DNA of 64,000 nucleotides from Coxiellaceae bacterium (lineage in GTDB: Bacteria; Pseudomonadota; Gammaproteobacteria; Coxiellales; Coxiellaceae). The translations under genes were made by a program, and so were the position numbers. The stretch lies in contig JARGOB010000015.1 of assembly GCA_029212925.1 (NCBI GenBank), positions 1-64,000 of the forward strand, given 5' to 3'. The notes under the pieces were generated by a model. That model did no database searches, was not told where the DNA came from, and saw nothing but the letters and a program-made list of their open reading frames with translations. Below, piece after piece: positions 35,193 through 44,669 of the stretch; positions within the stretch are counted from its first letter, which is position 1; each line of letters opens with the position of its first letter.

Positions 35193-38100
35193 ATGAGTAA
35201 TGACCCTGTTAATGCGTGGAATATTTCATATAACCTCCCTGAGAATGAATCGGCAGTGACCAATTGGCAAGGCGTGCCAATTTCACCGTTGGTCACCAAT
35301 GACATCAGCCAAGCGATACCGACGAATGATTGGTGGTCTTCATTGGTAATGCCACATTTTGATGACCTGAATTCAGCACCGATGTATGCACACCCTTTAA
35401 CGTTAAAGGCACAAACGGACGGTTTAGATTTTGGTTACAATACACAGTTGCGCTTAATTAATAGTGATGATATATCACATGTTAAATATGAATATACCTA
35501 TCATTCGGATGTAAGTGTTGGCTTGCGGCAATTGCAAAGCAATGTAACAAACGTTGCTGATTATTCTGATTGGGCAGTGACGGCACAATGGGGTAGCGAT
35601 AATGGGGTTGATCAACTGCAAGCGACATTTGGTCATGGTATGCCGTTTGTGTATTTTGAGCGTGAAGGCAATGCCGATGTGCAGATCAGTTTACATGAAA
35701 ACAACAGCACGGCCATTGGTCAGCCTAATGCCAGCGTTGAAACACTAGAGTTAACGGGAGTGAATGGTCACTACAATGGGGGTGATTTTGATTTTAATCT
35801 GCAAGTGAATGCGGTGGGTGCAGACAATAATCATATTGGTAATGCGGTGCAAGCGCGTGTGTCGGTTGATAGTAGTGGTGATGGTCAGTATGATTTTATT
35901 CAAACGTATAACTTTATCCCTTTAGATGGCGACCAGTCTCAAGCAGAAACATACAATGCTTCTGAAGAACGAGGCAGTGGTGCTGAGCAAATAGGTGAAT
36001 TACAAAACCTAAATAATGCAATGATTACCTTTGAAGTGTGGCAAGCATTTGGTGATGGTGACATTGAATTGTCAACGGGTGATGCCAGTCAGCTGATATT
36101 GCCCTTTGATGATTTGCACAATCAAAATGGTAGCAGTGTGGCTGCAGCGATTAATATTGTTGACGAAAGCGCTGGTGATATTATTTTAGGTGGGCAAAGT
36201 GATACGGTATGGCATCAGTCAGATAATATCTTGGGTGTGACAATAAACAATAGCCATTATGGTTTGTTTTCACCAACCGATAGCCAGTGGAATATTACTG
36301 ATGAATATAATCTGTCGAGTGATTTGGCGGGTAAGGATTATTTTTCTATTGCTGTATTGCCTGATAATGCAATCGAGACACTGGATTATTTTTCACAACA
36401 TGCCTATGCGTTTATAGATAATACAGAAATAAATTATGAATACGACCAATACAATAGCCAGGTGGTGACGGATTTCACTATCGCGACTGACTTAAAAGAA
36501 GAAGGATTCTCAGATACAGCATTAGTGAATTTGTACCGTCACCAATGGACCAATACGGATGCTGAATTAACAGAGCACAGTTATCAGTCACCGCGTGGTG
36601 AGATGAAATTAATTGAAGCCAATAGTTTTAGTACGACACATGACTACAGTGGCATTTTGCCGGCGCTGCCTAATGTGCAAGATGAAACGCAAGTATTATA
36701 TCAACATATTGATGATGCCTATAACACGTTGCTTAATAAGCCTGTTGCTATTACGGCAGAAGATACTTATTGGGCGGGTAAGGACATGGCAAAATATGCT
36801 GAGTTAGCAGAAATTGCAGACCAAGTCGGCCACACCACGGCGCGAGATTACTTTGTGAATACCGTGAAAGCAGAGCTGCAAGATTGGTTTGTTGCAGACA
36901 GTTCACTCGATGGCGATAAACAATTTTATTACAACAGTGAGTGGGGAACGTTGCAAGGTTATCCGGCTAGTTTTGATTCAGAAACACAGATTAATGACCA
37001 CCACTTTCACTATGGCTATTTTATAAAATCAGCAGCGGTGGTGGCGCAATTTGATCCGCAATGGGCAGCAGATTGGGGTGGTGCGGTTGATTTGTTGATT
37101 AGTGATGTAGCGAATGTTGATCGCAGCAATACAGATTATCCGCTATTACGTAATTTTGACCCATACGCAGGGCATTCTTGGGCTTCTGGTCATGGCGCAT
37201 TTGCTTCGGGTAATAATCATGAATCATCATCAGAATCGATGAATTTTTCCAGTGCCACGATGTTATGGGGAGCCGCAACCGGTAATGATCAGTTAGTGGA
37301 GTTAGGTGCTTATTTATACGCAACAGAATTAGCCGCTATTGAACAGTATTGGTTTGATATTGATGATGCGGTATTCCCGCAAACGTTTTCACACGACAGC
37401 GTTGGTATGGTGTGGGGCGATGGCGCGGCTTATGCAACATGGTTCTCTGCTGAACCGGAAATGATACATGGTATTAATTTTTTACCACTAACCGGTGCTT
37501 CATTGTATTTAGGGCGTGATGCTGAGTATGCTAATCAAAATTACCAAGAAATTATTTCTGATAACGGCGGTGCAGCCAATCAGTGGGTAGATATTATCTG
37601 GCAGTATCAAGCGTTGTCAGACCCGGATGCAGCATTAGTCGCATTTAATGCAACACCAAACTATCAAGCAGAAGGCGGTGAGTCTTATGCGCATACCTTT
37701 CATTGGCTGAATAATCTGCACCAGCTCGGACAAGTTGATGCCACTATTACGGCTGACACACCCTTTTATGCTGTATTTAATAACAGTGATTTGCTCACCT
37801 ATGCTGCTTATAACCCTGCAGATCAAAACACAACGGTGACATATTCAGATGGCACACAAATTGAATTACTGGCCGGTGAATTTATCGCTAACAACGCCAG
37901 TGTGCATTGGTCTTCTATTGATGGCGCAGTAGAGTATATCGCACCTCCCGTGGAGGAAGGTGTTCCTGATGTGGTTCCAGAGGCTCCTGAGGTAACCCCT
38001 GAAGTACCAGTCACGGCCACTCAACAAGGCACAGATAATAATGAATTGTTGCATGGTACGTCTGCGAATGATGTGTTAGATGCAAAAGCAGGTGATGATC

Positions 38101-39092
38101 AGCTGCATGGCAATGTGGGTGATGATGCATTGTATGCCGGTGCTGGCAATGATCATTTATATGGTAATGTGGGTGATGATATTTTAGTTGGTGGGTTAGG
38201 CGCAGATTTCTTGGTAGGCGGCGCTGGAGCAGATACCTACGTGTACCAGTCAGTCAGTGATTCCACGGCAGCAAGTCAAGATCGCATTGAAACTTTTGAA
38301 AGTGGTATGGACAGATTTGACCTTTCCGCATTGAATCTGCAATACAGTGATTTGAGTGCAGATATTATAAATGGATTCACGGTAATACAAGCGGCGAGCA
38401 ATGATTTTTCATTTGAAGTTGTCACGCCCTACCAATTAAGTGAAAGTGATTTTATTTTTGCTGCTAATGGAGAGATGACACCAGTAGGCTCTGAGCCAGA
38501 ACCAGAACCAGAACCAGAACCAGATATGGTAACCGATAATCTGATTCAAGGAGATGATCAAGCGAATCACCTGCACGGTTCAATGGTGAGTGATCAAATG
38601 TATGCATTTGCTGGTGATGATCATGTGCATGGTAATGGCGGTGATGATGTGATTTTAGCGGCTGCGGGAAATGATCATGTTCATGGTAACGATGGCGATG
38701 ACAGCCTATCTGGTGATGCTGGTAATGATTTCTTACACGGTAATAGTGGCAATGATATTTTAATGGGTGGTGCTGGTGGCGATTGGCTTTATGGTAATGA
38801 AGACGATGATGTTTTATATGGTGGGTTAGGCAAAGACTTTATGGTCGGCGGCAGTGGCAATGATAGATTCGCTTATCATACCTTTCAAGATTCGACTGCA
38901 ACAGTCCGTGATATTATCGAAGGCTTTGAAAGCGGCAAAGATACACTCGATTTTTCTGCACTCGGTGTAGATGGCAGTGATGTCTCAATCCAGCAAGCGC
39001 ATGGCAATTATTATGTTAGCTTTGAGCATGTAGCATTTGAAATTGAGTTGATTGCCACGGCAAGCTTATCAATAGATGATATGCTGTTTTGA
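35193..39092 (+). CDS. Secreted GH81 endo-beta-1,3-glucanase with two RTX calcium-binding blocks
   Basis: This 1299-residue protein opens its catalytic part with IPTNDWWSSLVMP (about residue 45) and SAPMYAHPL, typical of GH81 laminarinases. The acid-rich core includes NDHHFHYGYFIKSAA (Asp602) and GHSWASG followed by GNNHESSSESMN (Glu677 and Glu681, the conserved catalytic region). RTX-like nonapeptide repeats fill about 945-1016 and 1120-1225, separated by a Glu-Pro linker near 1099. There is no signal peptide, consistent with type I secretion through a C-terminal signal; no T1SS genes are in the window. It should cleave beta-1,3-glucans of fungi, oomycetes or algae outside the cell. Confidence 0.93.
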   Translation: MSNDPVNAWNISYNLPENESAVTNWQGVPISPLVTNDISQAIPTNDWWSSLVMPHFDDLNSAPMYAHPLTLKAQTDGLDFGYNTQLRLINSDDISHVKYEYTYHSDVSVGLRQLQSNVTNVADYSDWAVTAQWGSDNGVDQLQATFGHGMPFVYFEREGNADVQISLHENNSTAIGQPNASVETLELTGVNGHYNGGDFDFNLQVNAVGADNNHIGNAVQARVSVDSSGDGQYDFIQTYNFIPLDGDQSQAETYNASEERGSGAEQIGELQNLNNAMITFEVWQAFGDGDIELSTGDASQLILPFDDLHNQNGSSVAAAINIVDESAGDIILGGQSDTVWHQSDNILGVTINNSHYGLFSPTDSQWNITDEYNLSSDLAGKDYFSIAVLPDNAIETLDYFSQHAYAFIDNTEINYEYDQYNSQVVTDFTIATDLKEEGFSDTALVNLYRHQWTNTDAELTEHSYQSPRGEMKLIEANSFSTTHDYSGILPALPNVQDETQVLYQHIDDAYNTLLNKPVAITAEDTYWAGKDMAKYAELAEIADQVGHTTARDYFVNTVKAELQDWFVADSSLDGDKQFYYNSEWGTLQGYPASFDSETQINDHHFHYGYFIKSAAVVAQFDPQWAADWGGAVDLLISDVANVDRSNTDYPLLRNFDPYAGHSWASGHGAFASGNNHESSSESMNFSSATMLWGAATGNDQLVELGAYLYATELAAIEQYWFDIDDAVFPQTFSHDSVGMVWGDGAAYATWFSAEPEMIHGINFLPLTGASLYLGRDAEYANQNYQEIISDNGGAANQWVDIIWQYQALSDPDAALVAFNATPNYQAEGGESYAHTFHWLNNLHQLGQVDATITADTPFYAVFNNSDLLTYAAYNPADQNTTVTYSDGTQIELLAGEFIANNASVHWSSIDGAVEYIAPPVEEGVPDVVPEAPEVTPEVPVTATQQGTDNNELLHGTSANDVLDAKAGDDQLHGNVGDDALYAGAGNDHLYGNVGDDILVGGLGADFLVGGAGADTYVYQSVSDSTAASQDRIETFESGMDRFDLSALNLQYSDLSADIINGFTVIQAASNDFSFEVVTPYQLSESDFIFAANGEMTPVGSEPEPEPEPEPDMVTDNLIQGDDQANHLHGSMVSDQMYAFAGDDHVHGNGGDDVILAAAGNDHVHGNDGDDSLSGDAGNDFLHGNSGNDILMGGAGGDWLYGNEDDDVLYGGLGKDFMVGGSGNDRFAYHTFQDSTATVRDIIEGFESGKDTLDFSALGVDGSDVSIQQAHGNYYVSFEHVAFEIELIATASLSIDDMLF

Positions 39093-39168
39093 ATCATTAG
39101 CTAAACACGGTGGGTTAAGTGTGCTATTTTATAGGTACTAAATATAGATGTAGATGGTGAAAGATTGA

Positions 39169-40734
39169 ATGAAACCACATGATAAATTGAAGAAAAACCC
39201 CGAAGTCAGAAGATTGTTTGATGCTATCGATGTCGATAATGATGGCGCAATTGTAAAGCATGACCTTTTGGATCGGCTGCACAGTAGCGGCCTGCAACCC
39301 AATGATACTCGTGTTTCTAAAGTGTTTTCTGCTTTATCTGCATACGAAAATAGCCAGCCAATTTCGTATGATGAATTTATTGATGTTGTAGGCTGTAATT
39401 TGGCGATAGTAAAAAAAGCCTTGGATGGTAGTTTTATTATCCGTGACTTCGATATTATGTCTGACACGATTGAGGCAATATTTCAGCGGGTAGGAACGGT
39501 TACATCTGGCAAGGTAGCTGATTATATCCCGCAATTAGCTAAATTGGACCCCAGTAAATTTGCTGTGTCTATTTGTACCGTAGATGGTCAGCAGTGTTCC
39601 TTTGGTGATGCTAGCAAATATTATTGCCTGCAATCAATGTGTAAGCCTATTTTATATTGCCTAGCATTGGAAGAAAATGGTGAAGAGTGTGTTCATAAAC
39701 ATATTGGTCGCGAGCCTAGTGGTGAAGGATTTAGTGAAATTAAGGTCAATAAAAAAGGTTTGCCGCATAATCCAATGATTAATGCCGGTGCTATTATGGA
39801 TTGTGCGCTGATTAAGCCTAAAAAAGAAACGGCTGAAAGATTTGAATACGTTATGAAGCAAGTGAAGATGTTGGCAGGCAATAATCATGTAGGCTTCGAC
39901 AATGCAGTGTATTTGTCAGAGCGTGAGCATGCCGATAGGAATTTTGCTTTGGGTTATTTTATGAAAGAGCATGATGCTTTTCCTAAAGGCTCAGACTTGG
40001 TGAAAACCTTAGAGTTTTATTTTCAGTGTTGTTCTATTAAATTAACGACCTCAGATAATGCTATTTTAGCAGCGACATTAGCCAATGGTGGCAATTGCCC
40101 TATCACCAATGTGAATGTTCTGCAGCCGAATACCGTTAAAAATTGTCTATCACTGATGTATAGCTGCGGTATGTATGACTATTCGGGTGAGTGGGCGTTT
40201 ACTATGGGGATTCCAGCTAAGAGTGGTGTGTCGGGGGGTATCATGGCTGTTGTGCCCGGTGTGTTGGGTATCTGCGTATGGTCGCCACCATTGGATGAGT
40301 TGGGTAATTCGTCGCGAGGCATTGAGTTTTATAAGGAGTTTATTAACACTTATAATTTTCATAATTATGACAGTTTGCTCACCGAGCGCAATAAAACCGA
40401 CCCACGCTACCGTAAAGACGGCATTAAAAGAAATACGATTTTTGCTTTATTGTCAGCTGCTAGTGAAGATGATTTGCATGAAGTCATTCGTATTGCAGCT
40501 TCTGGTGTTGATGTGGGTGAGTGTGATTATGATGGCCGAACCGCTTTGCATTTAGCGGCATCAAACGGTTGTGATGATGTGTTGCGTTATCTGCTTGATA
40601 AAAAAATCGATCCAAGTCCTAAGGATCGTTGGGGCGGTACCCCAATAGACGATGCTGAGCGTGAAGGGCGTGAGTCGAGCAAAAAAATCTTGCAGCAATA
40701 TATTAACAAGCATAAAAAAAATAAATCAAAGTAG
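39169..40734 (+). CDS. Glutaminase with N-terminal EF-hand and C-terminal ankyrin repeats
   Basis: This enzyme hydrolyses glutamine to glutamate and ammonia. Residues 21-32 form a canonical EF-hand loop (D21, D23, D25, D32). The glutaminase domain (about 100-425) has the serine-dependent LQSMCKPILY motif (Ser156, Lys159), PHNPMINAGAI, YSCGMYDYSGEWAF and IPAKSGVSGGI. Ankyrin repeats follow at about 455-510 (DGRTALHLAASNGCDDVLRYLL). This order of helical/EF-like, glutaminase and ankyrin parts matches animal GLS/GLS2 rather than the plain bacterial enzymes of about 310 residues. There is no signal peptide. It lies 76 bp after the glucanase gene and may be co-transcribed. Confidence 0.92.
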   Translation: MKPHDKLKKNPEVRRLFDAIDVDNDGAIVKHDLLDRLHSSGLQPNDTRVSKVFSALSAYENSQPISYDEFIDVVGCNLAIVKKALDGSFIIRDFDIMSDTIEAIFQRVGTVTSGKVADYIPQLAKLDPSKFAVSICTVDGQQCSFGDASKYYCLQSMCKPILYCLALEENGEECVHKHIGREPSGEGFSEIKVNKKGLPHNPMINAGAIMDCALIKPKKETAERFEYVMKQVKMLAGNNHVGFDNAVYLSEREHADRNFALGYFMKEHDAFPKGSDLVKTLEFYFQCCSIKLTTSDNAILAATLANGGNCPITNVNVLQPNTVKNCLSLMYSCGMYDYSGEWAFTMGIPAKSGVSGGIMAVVPGVLGICVWSPPLDELGNSSRGIEFYKEFINTYNFHNYDSLLTERNKTDPRYRKDGIKRNTIFALLSAASEDDLHEVIRIAASGVDVGECDYDGRTALHLAASNGCDDVLRYLLDKKIDPSPKDRWGGTPIDDAEREGRESSKKILQQYINKHKKNKSK

Positions 40735-40739
40735 GCGCG

Positions 40740-41786
40740 CTATTGTAAGCTCACCGTAGTTACTTTCACGCTTTTACGTTTATTGCCATGCTGTATCGTT
40801 AACGTTACCTTTTGTCCCACTTTTGTTTTGTCGAGTATTTGGTAAAGGTCATTATAATCTTTAATCTTATGACCATTAATACCTACAATAATATCGCCGA
40901 CGCGGTATTGACCATTACGTGTTTGTGTCATGCCTCGAAGACCAGCTTTACTGGCGGGCATGCCACGCACCACCTTTGCAATAATAACGCCATCGACTCC
41001 TGCTTGAGCGGCAACGTGGTCGGGTACTGGGATAATGCCGATGCCAGCGGCAATAATTTTACCGTGTTTAATAAGTTGGTTAACGACTTTTACAATCGTG
41101 TTGCTTGGGATAGCAAAGCCAATGCCTGAAAAGCCACCGCTTTGTGAATAAATCATGGTGTTCATGCCGATTAAGCGTCCACGACTATCAATCAATGGTC
41201 CACCGGAATTGCCTGGGTTAATGGATGCGTCGGTTTGAATCATGCCGTTAATTTCAACGCCGCCATAACCAAAAATTTCGCGGTCTAATGCGGACACAAC
41301 ACCTTCGGTAAGTGTTTCATCGAGCCCGAATGGGTTGCCAATAGCAATGGCAATTTGTCCGACTTGCAGTTGTTTACTGTTGCTGACTTCAATGGCTTGT
41401 GATGGAATAAATTTAGCTACGGCTTTGCTGTTTCTGATTTTTAATAAGGCAACGTCTTTGCGTGGGTCACCGCCGATAAAGCTGGCCTTTACTGTTTTGC
41501 CATTTTTTAGTGTCACCTCGAAATATTTATGCTGACCAATGATGTGATAGTTGGTGACGACATAGCCGTTGCCATTCCAGATGATACCAGAGCCGGTACC
41601 CGCCAATATTTTTTGCGGTTGCCAATGCAGATTGTTGGACTGTTTATACGGATGTACGTTAACTACGTAGGGTGAGACTTTTTTAAATACATGAATGGTG
41701 TCTTGTTCGATAGGTAATAGGCTGGCCCATGCGTTAGTAGTGGTAATACACAAGGCGGCTAGTATGAATTTTTTCCAATTAATCAT
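40740..41786 (-). CDS. HtrA/DegS-like trypsin-type serine protease with PDZ domain
   Basis: This protein has 348 residues from ATG 41786, which has AAGGA at proper spacing; ATG 41795 is too close to it. A signal peptide or anchor (WKKFILAALCITTTNAWA) leads to a protease domain with His in VTNYHIIG, Asp in RKDVALLKI and Ser in NPGNSGGPLIDSRG. One PDZ domain follows (about 245-340). With one PDZ it resembles DegS or short HtrA, acting in the periplasm on misfolded or regulatory substrates. It converges on the glutaminase gene, five bases apart. Confidence 0.93.
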   Translation of the reverse strand: MINWKKFILAALCITTTNAWASLLPIEQDTIHVFKKVSPYVVNVHPYKQSNNLHWQPQKILAGTGSGIIWNGNGYVVTNYHIIGQHKYFEVTLKNGKTVKASFIGGDPRKDVALLKIRNSKAVAKFIPSQAIEVSNSKQLQVGQIAIAIGNPFGLDETLTEGVVSALDREIFGYGGVEINGMIQTDASINPGNSGGPLIDSRGRLIGMNTMIYSQSGGFSGIGFAIPSNTIVKVVNQLIKHGKIIAAGIGIIPVPDHVAAQAGVDGVIIAKVVRGMPASKAGLRGMTQTRNGQYRVGDIIVGINGHKIKDYNDLYQILDKTKVGQKVTLTIQHGNKRKSVKVTTVSLQ

Positions 41787-41847
41787 GTGGTTCATCCTTA
41801 ATTTTTGTTATGTTCATTTTGCCATGGATTTTCAGTGGGTCAAGGGC

Positions 41848-41877
41848 TATAATATAACTAGTCAGACTAGTCAGGAG
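41848..41877 (+). promoter_or_regulatory. Promoter and operator of the toxin-antitoxin operon
   Basis: A perfect TATAAT at 41848-41853 is followed immediately by two tandem copies of ACTAGTCAG (41857-41865, 41866-41874), each containing the palindrome ACTAGT. The ribosome-binding site AGGAG overlaps the end (41873-41877). The repeats cover the expected transcription start and suit autorepression by the Phd-type antitoxin. Confidence 0.7.
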
Positions 41878-41883
41878 TACAGC

Positions 41884-42132
41884 ATGCAACAATGGCAGCT
41901 TCAAGAAGCAAAGGCTAAGCTCAGTGATCTTATTAATAAGGCATTAACGCAGGGGCCACAAAATATTACGGTAAGAGGTGAATCCAAAGCTGTGGTAATA
42001 TCCATTGATGAATATGAAAAGTTAACTAAAAATAAGAAAACTTTTCTGCAATTGATGCGTCAATCACCACTTGTTGGTATTGACCTGGATGTGGCGCGTG
42101 ATAAATCAATAACGCGAGATACCGATTTATGA
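41884..42132 (+). CDS. Phd/YefM-family antitoxin
   Basis: This 82-residue antitoxin begins MQQWQLQEAKAKLSDLINKA, the DNA-binding Phd fold, followed by ITVRGESKAVVISIDEYEKL and a short polar C-terminal tail that should cap the toxin. ATG 41884 has AGGAG seven bases upstream; earlier in-frame Met codons precede the promoter. It overlaps the toxin by four bases. It neutralises VapC and represses the operon through the repeats just upstream. Confidence 0.92.
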   Translation: MQQWQLQEAKAKLSDLINKALTQGPQNITVRGESKAVVISIDEYEKLTKNKKTFLQLMRQSPLVGIDLDVARDKSITRDTDL

Positions 42133-42545
42133 AATATTTATTAGATACCAATATTTTGTCAGAAACAGTCAAGGCAAAACCGAATAAGTTAGTTCTGTCA
42201 TGGTTGCAAAAAACATCGGACGATAGCTTATATATCAGTGTATTAACATTGGGAGAGATTCGTAAAGGTATTGAAAGTGCTAAGGATCCTAAGCGAAAAC
42301 AAAAACTTCGGTTATGGTTAGAGCGTGAACTTACGGCATGGTTTGCAAATCATGTTATTCATATAGATGCAGATGTTGCCGATCGCTGGGGGAGGCTGTT
42401 GGCAGAAGAAAAGCGGCCACTACCTGCTATTGATAGCTTAATTGCAGCAACTGCTTTGCACTTTGATATGACAGTGGTGACGCGTAATGAATCGGACTTT
42501 CAGTTCAAAACGCTTGAGGTGATTAACCCTTGGAAACTGAATTGA
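42129..42545 (+). CDS. vapC: VapC/FitB-like PIN-domain ribonuclease toxin
   Basis: This 138-residue PIN-domain protein begins MKYLLDTNILSE (first acidic Asp), with SVLTLGEIRKGIE (Glu), LPAIDSLIAATA (Asp) and VTRNESDF (Asp/Glu) completing the four-acid Mg2+ site. Family toxins cleave tRNA or rRNA and halt translation. All catalytic acids are present, so the toxin looks intact. It is translationally coupled to its antitoxin by an ATGA overlap. Confidence 0.93.
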   Translation: MKYLLDTNILSETVKAKPNKLVLSWLQKTSDDSLYISVLTLGEIRKGIESAKDPKRKQKLRLWLERELTAWFANHVIHIDADVADRWGRLLAEEKRPLPAIDSLIAATALHFDMTVVTRNESDFQFKTLEVINPWKLN

Positions 42546-42583
42546 GAGTGAGGAGCAAGACTTAACCCCCGTTTCGCGGTACA

Positions 42584-43552
42584 ATGCGGCGCATGACAAA
42601 TTCGATAAAAAATACACAGCAGTTGCAAGCGGCAGGGTTAATTTCAGATAAAGAAAAAAGCAATATAAATCAAGTGTCTGAGCAATTTTCGATTGCTATT
42701 TCCAAGGAAATGACACAAATCCTGGCGGAGAATCCGGCCGCTAGTGCTGTCGCACAGCAGTTTGTACCGAGCGCAAAAGAGCTGGATATTGCTGACGATG
42801 AGCTGACTGATCCTATTGGCGATATTGCTCATTCACCGGTGAAAGGGCTAGTGCACCGTCATCGTGATCGTTGTCTATTGATGCCGATTAATGTCTGTGC
42901 GGTGTACTGTCGGTTTTGTTTTCGGCGTGAGAAAATTGGCCCTGGCCAAGCAGCGATGACGCCAGGGCAATTAGAAAATGCCTATGCCTATATTGAAGAT
43001 CATGCAGAAATCTGGGAGGTGATTTTAACGGGGGGTGATCCACTGTTATTAAAGCCTAAACAGCTAAGTCAAATCATAAAGCGTTTAAGTGCTATTGAGC
43101 ATGTAAAAATCATTCGGGTGCACACGCGTATACCGGTGGTTGATTCACATCGTATTAATGCTGAAATGATACAAGCACTGCAACAACATCAACCGACATA
43201 CGTCGTGTTGCATACCAATCATGTTGACGAGTTTCATGATGAGGCAAAACGCGCATGCAATGATTTAGTTAATGCGGGTATTCCGATGTTAAGCCAATCG
43301 GTTTTATTAAAAAATATTAATGATAACTTGCCAGCTTTGTCGGATTTAATGCGTTTTTTAGTTATGTTGAGAATTAAGCCGTACTATATTCACCAGCTAG
43401 ATAAAGCGCGCGGTACCGGCCATTTTCGTGTCGATACGCAACGAGGCATTGAATTAATGCAAGCGCTGCGCCAGCAATTTTCAGGGCTGTGTGTGCCGAC
43501 CTATGTGGTGGATACCCCGGGTGGTATGGGTGGCAAGCAGCAGGTTACATGA
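42584..43552 (+). CDS. KamA-family radical-SAM protein (EpmB / lysine 2,3-aminomutase-like)
   Basis: This 322-residue protein has the radical-SAM cluster motif CAVYCRFCFRRE at about residue 105 and the VILTGGDPLLL motif that helps bind SAM. The family converts L-lysine to beta-lysine, either free (KamA) or for EF-P modification (EpmB). Its size (EpmB is about 340, KamA about 416) and N-terminal fold favour EpmB. No efp or epmA gene is in the window. A second in-frame ATG lies three codons in. It ends shortly before a convergent alcohol dehydrogenase gene. Confidence 0.85.
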   Translation: MRRMTNSIKNTQQLQAAGLISDKEKSNINQVSEQFSIAISKEMTQILAENPAASAVAQQFVPSAKELDIADDELTDPIGDIAHSPVKGLVHRHRDRCLLMPINVCAVYCRFCFRREKIGPGQAAMTPGQLENAYAYIEDHAEIWEVILTGGDPLLLKPKQLSQIIKRLSAIEHVKIIRVHTRIPVVDSHRINAEMIQALQQHQPTYVVLHTNHVDEFHDEAKRACNDLVNAGIPMLSQSVLLKNINDNLPALSDLMRFLVMLRIKPYYIHQLDKARGTGHFRVDTQRGIELMQALRQQFSGLCVPTYVVDTPGGMGGKQQVT

Positions 43553-43592
43553 TTGATGGCCTGCTAGCCTTGCGAAGAGGTTGTTACAGTTT

Positions 43593-44600
43593 TTACCAAT
43601 CACTGACTAGCACACCGCGATAACGCATTTTACCGGCACGTAATTTATCGAGTGCGACATTAACATCACTCATGGCGAATTGTTCGATTTGTGGTTTGAT
43701 ATGATTATCAGCAGCGTAAGCGAGCATGCGATGAATATCAGGTACGCTACCAATATGACTGCCGACGATTGAAGCTTCCATGTCGATCAGTGGGCGAACT
43801 GGAATACTTAATGGTTTATTTGGAATGCCGACGACACAAATTTTTCCATGGGCGTGTAGTAGATTGAGATAGGGCTCCCAGTCCAAGTCAGCAATGGCTG
43901 TATTAATAATAAGGTCTTGTGAATGCATGGCTTGTTGCATGTCTCGTTCATCATTGCTGTTGATAAAGTGATGCGCACCAAAGCCACGTGCTTCGGCTTC
44001 TTTATTGGATGAAGTGGAAATGGCAGTGACCTCACAGCCAAATGCGGCAGCAAACTGCAACGCCATATGGCCTAAGCCACCAATACCGATTACGCCTACT
44101 TTAGTCAGTGGTTTATTAATATGATAAAAAAGTGGTCGAAAGACAGTGGCGCCGCCACACATTAAAGGGCCAACATATTCGGATTTCAATTTATCGGGTA
44201 TGGCAAAAGCAAAATTGCTATCGACTTGAATGGCTTCAGCAAAGCCGCCGTAACCATCGAGGCAGGTGCGTTTGAATTGTTTGCAATGTACTTCGTCGCC
44301 TTGCAGGCAACGCTGGCAATGCATGCAAGCACCGCTTTGCCAGCCGATACCAACACGCTGGCCAATGTCTAAATGATTAACAGCATCGCCTTTATCTATA
44401 ACTGTACCAACTACTTCATGGCCAGGCACGATGGGATAATGATCACCTTGATCTGTTTCCATCACACGAATGTCGCTATAACACACGCCGCAGTGGCTGA
44501 TTTTAACCGCTACATCTAATGGACCTAAAGGTTTGGCTTGGTATTCGAATAAGGCGAGTGGTTGATTGATGGCGTGGGTAGCATAGCTGCGTGTTGGCAT
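43593..44600 (-). CDS. Zinc-dependent alcohol dehydrogenase (MDR/YahK-like)
   Basis: This 335-residue medium-chain dehydrogenase has the catalytic zinc site HCGVCYSDI and GHEVVGTVI, the structural zinc cysteines in GACMHCQRCLQGDEVHC, and the NAD(P)-binding VGVIGIGGLGHMALQFA. It resembles YahK and Adh-type aldehyde reductases, usually NADPH-linked, and may detoxify aldehydes. The ATG is preceded by AAGGAG. It is divergent from the first pelA gene, sharing a 69-bp intergenic region. Confidence 0.93.
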   Translation of the reverse strand: MPTRSYATHAINQPLALFEYQAKPLGPLDVAVKISHCGVCYSDIRVMETDQGDHYPIVPGHEVVGTVIDKGDAVNHLDIGQRVGIGWQSGACMHCQRCLQGDEVHCKQFKRTCLDGYGGFAEAIQVDSNFAFAIPDKLKSEYVGPLMCGGATVFRPLFYHINKPLTKVGVIGIGGLGHMALQFAAAFGCEVTAISTSSNKEAEARGFGAHHFINSNDERDMQQAMHSQDLIINTAIADLDWEPYLNLLHAHGKICVVGIPNKPLSIPVRPLIDMEASIVGSHIGSVPDIHRMLAYAADNHIKPQIEQFAMSDVNVALDKLRAGKMRYRGVLVSDW

Positions 44601-44669
44601 TGTGGCTTCTCCTTTGAGTGCGCCTATTATAGTATATTGATACCTATAGTATTGATTGGAAGGCCTTTA

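Noticed and set aside
40175..40555. 126-codon plus-strand ORF within the glutaminase gene
   Set aside because: It is another frame of a conserved enzyme, with no start signal.
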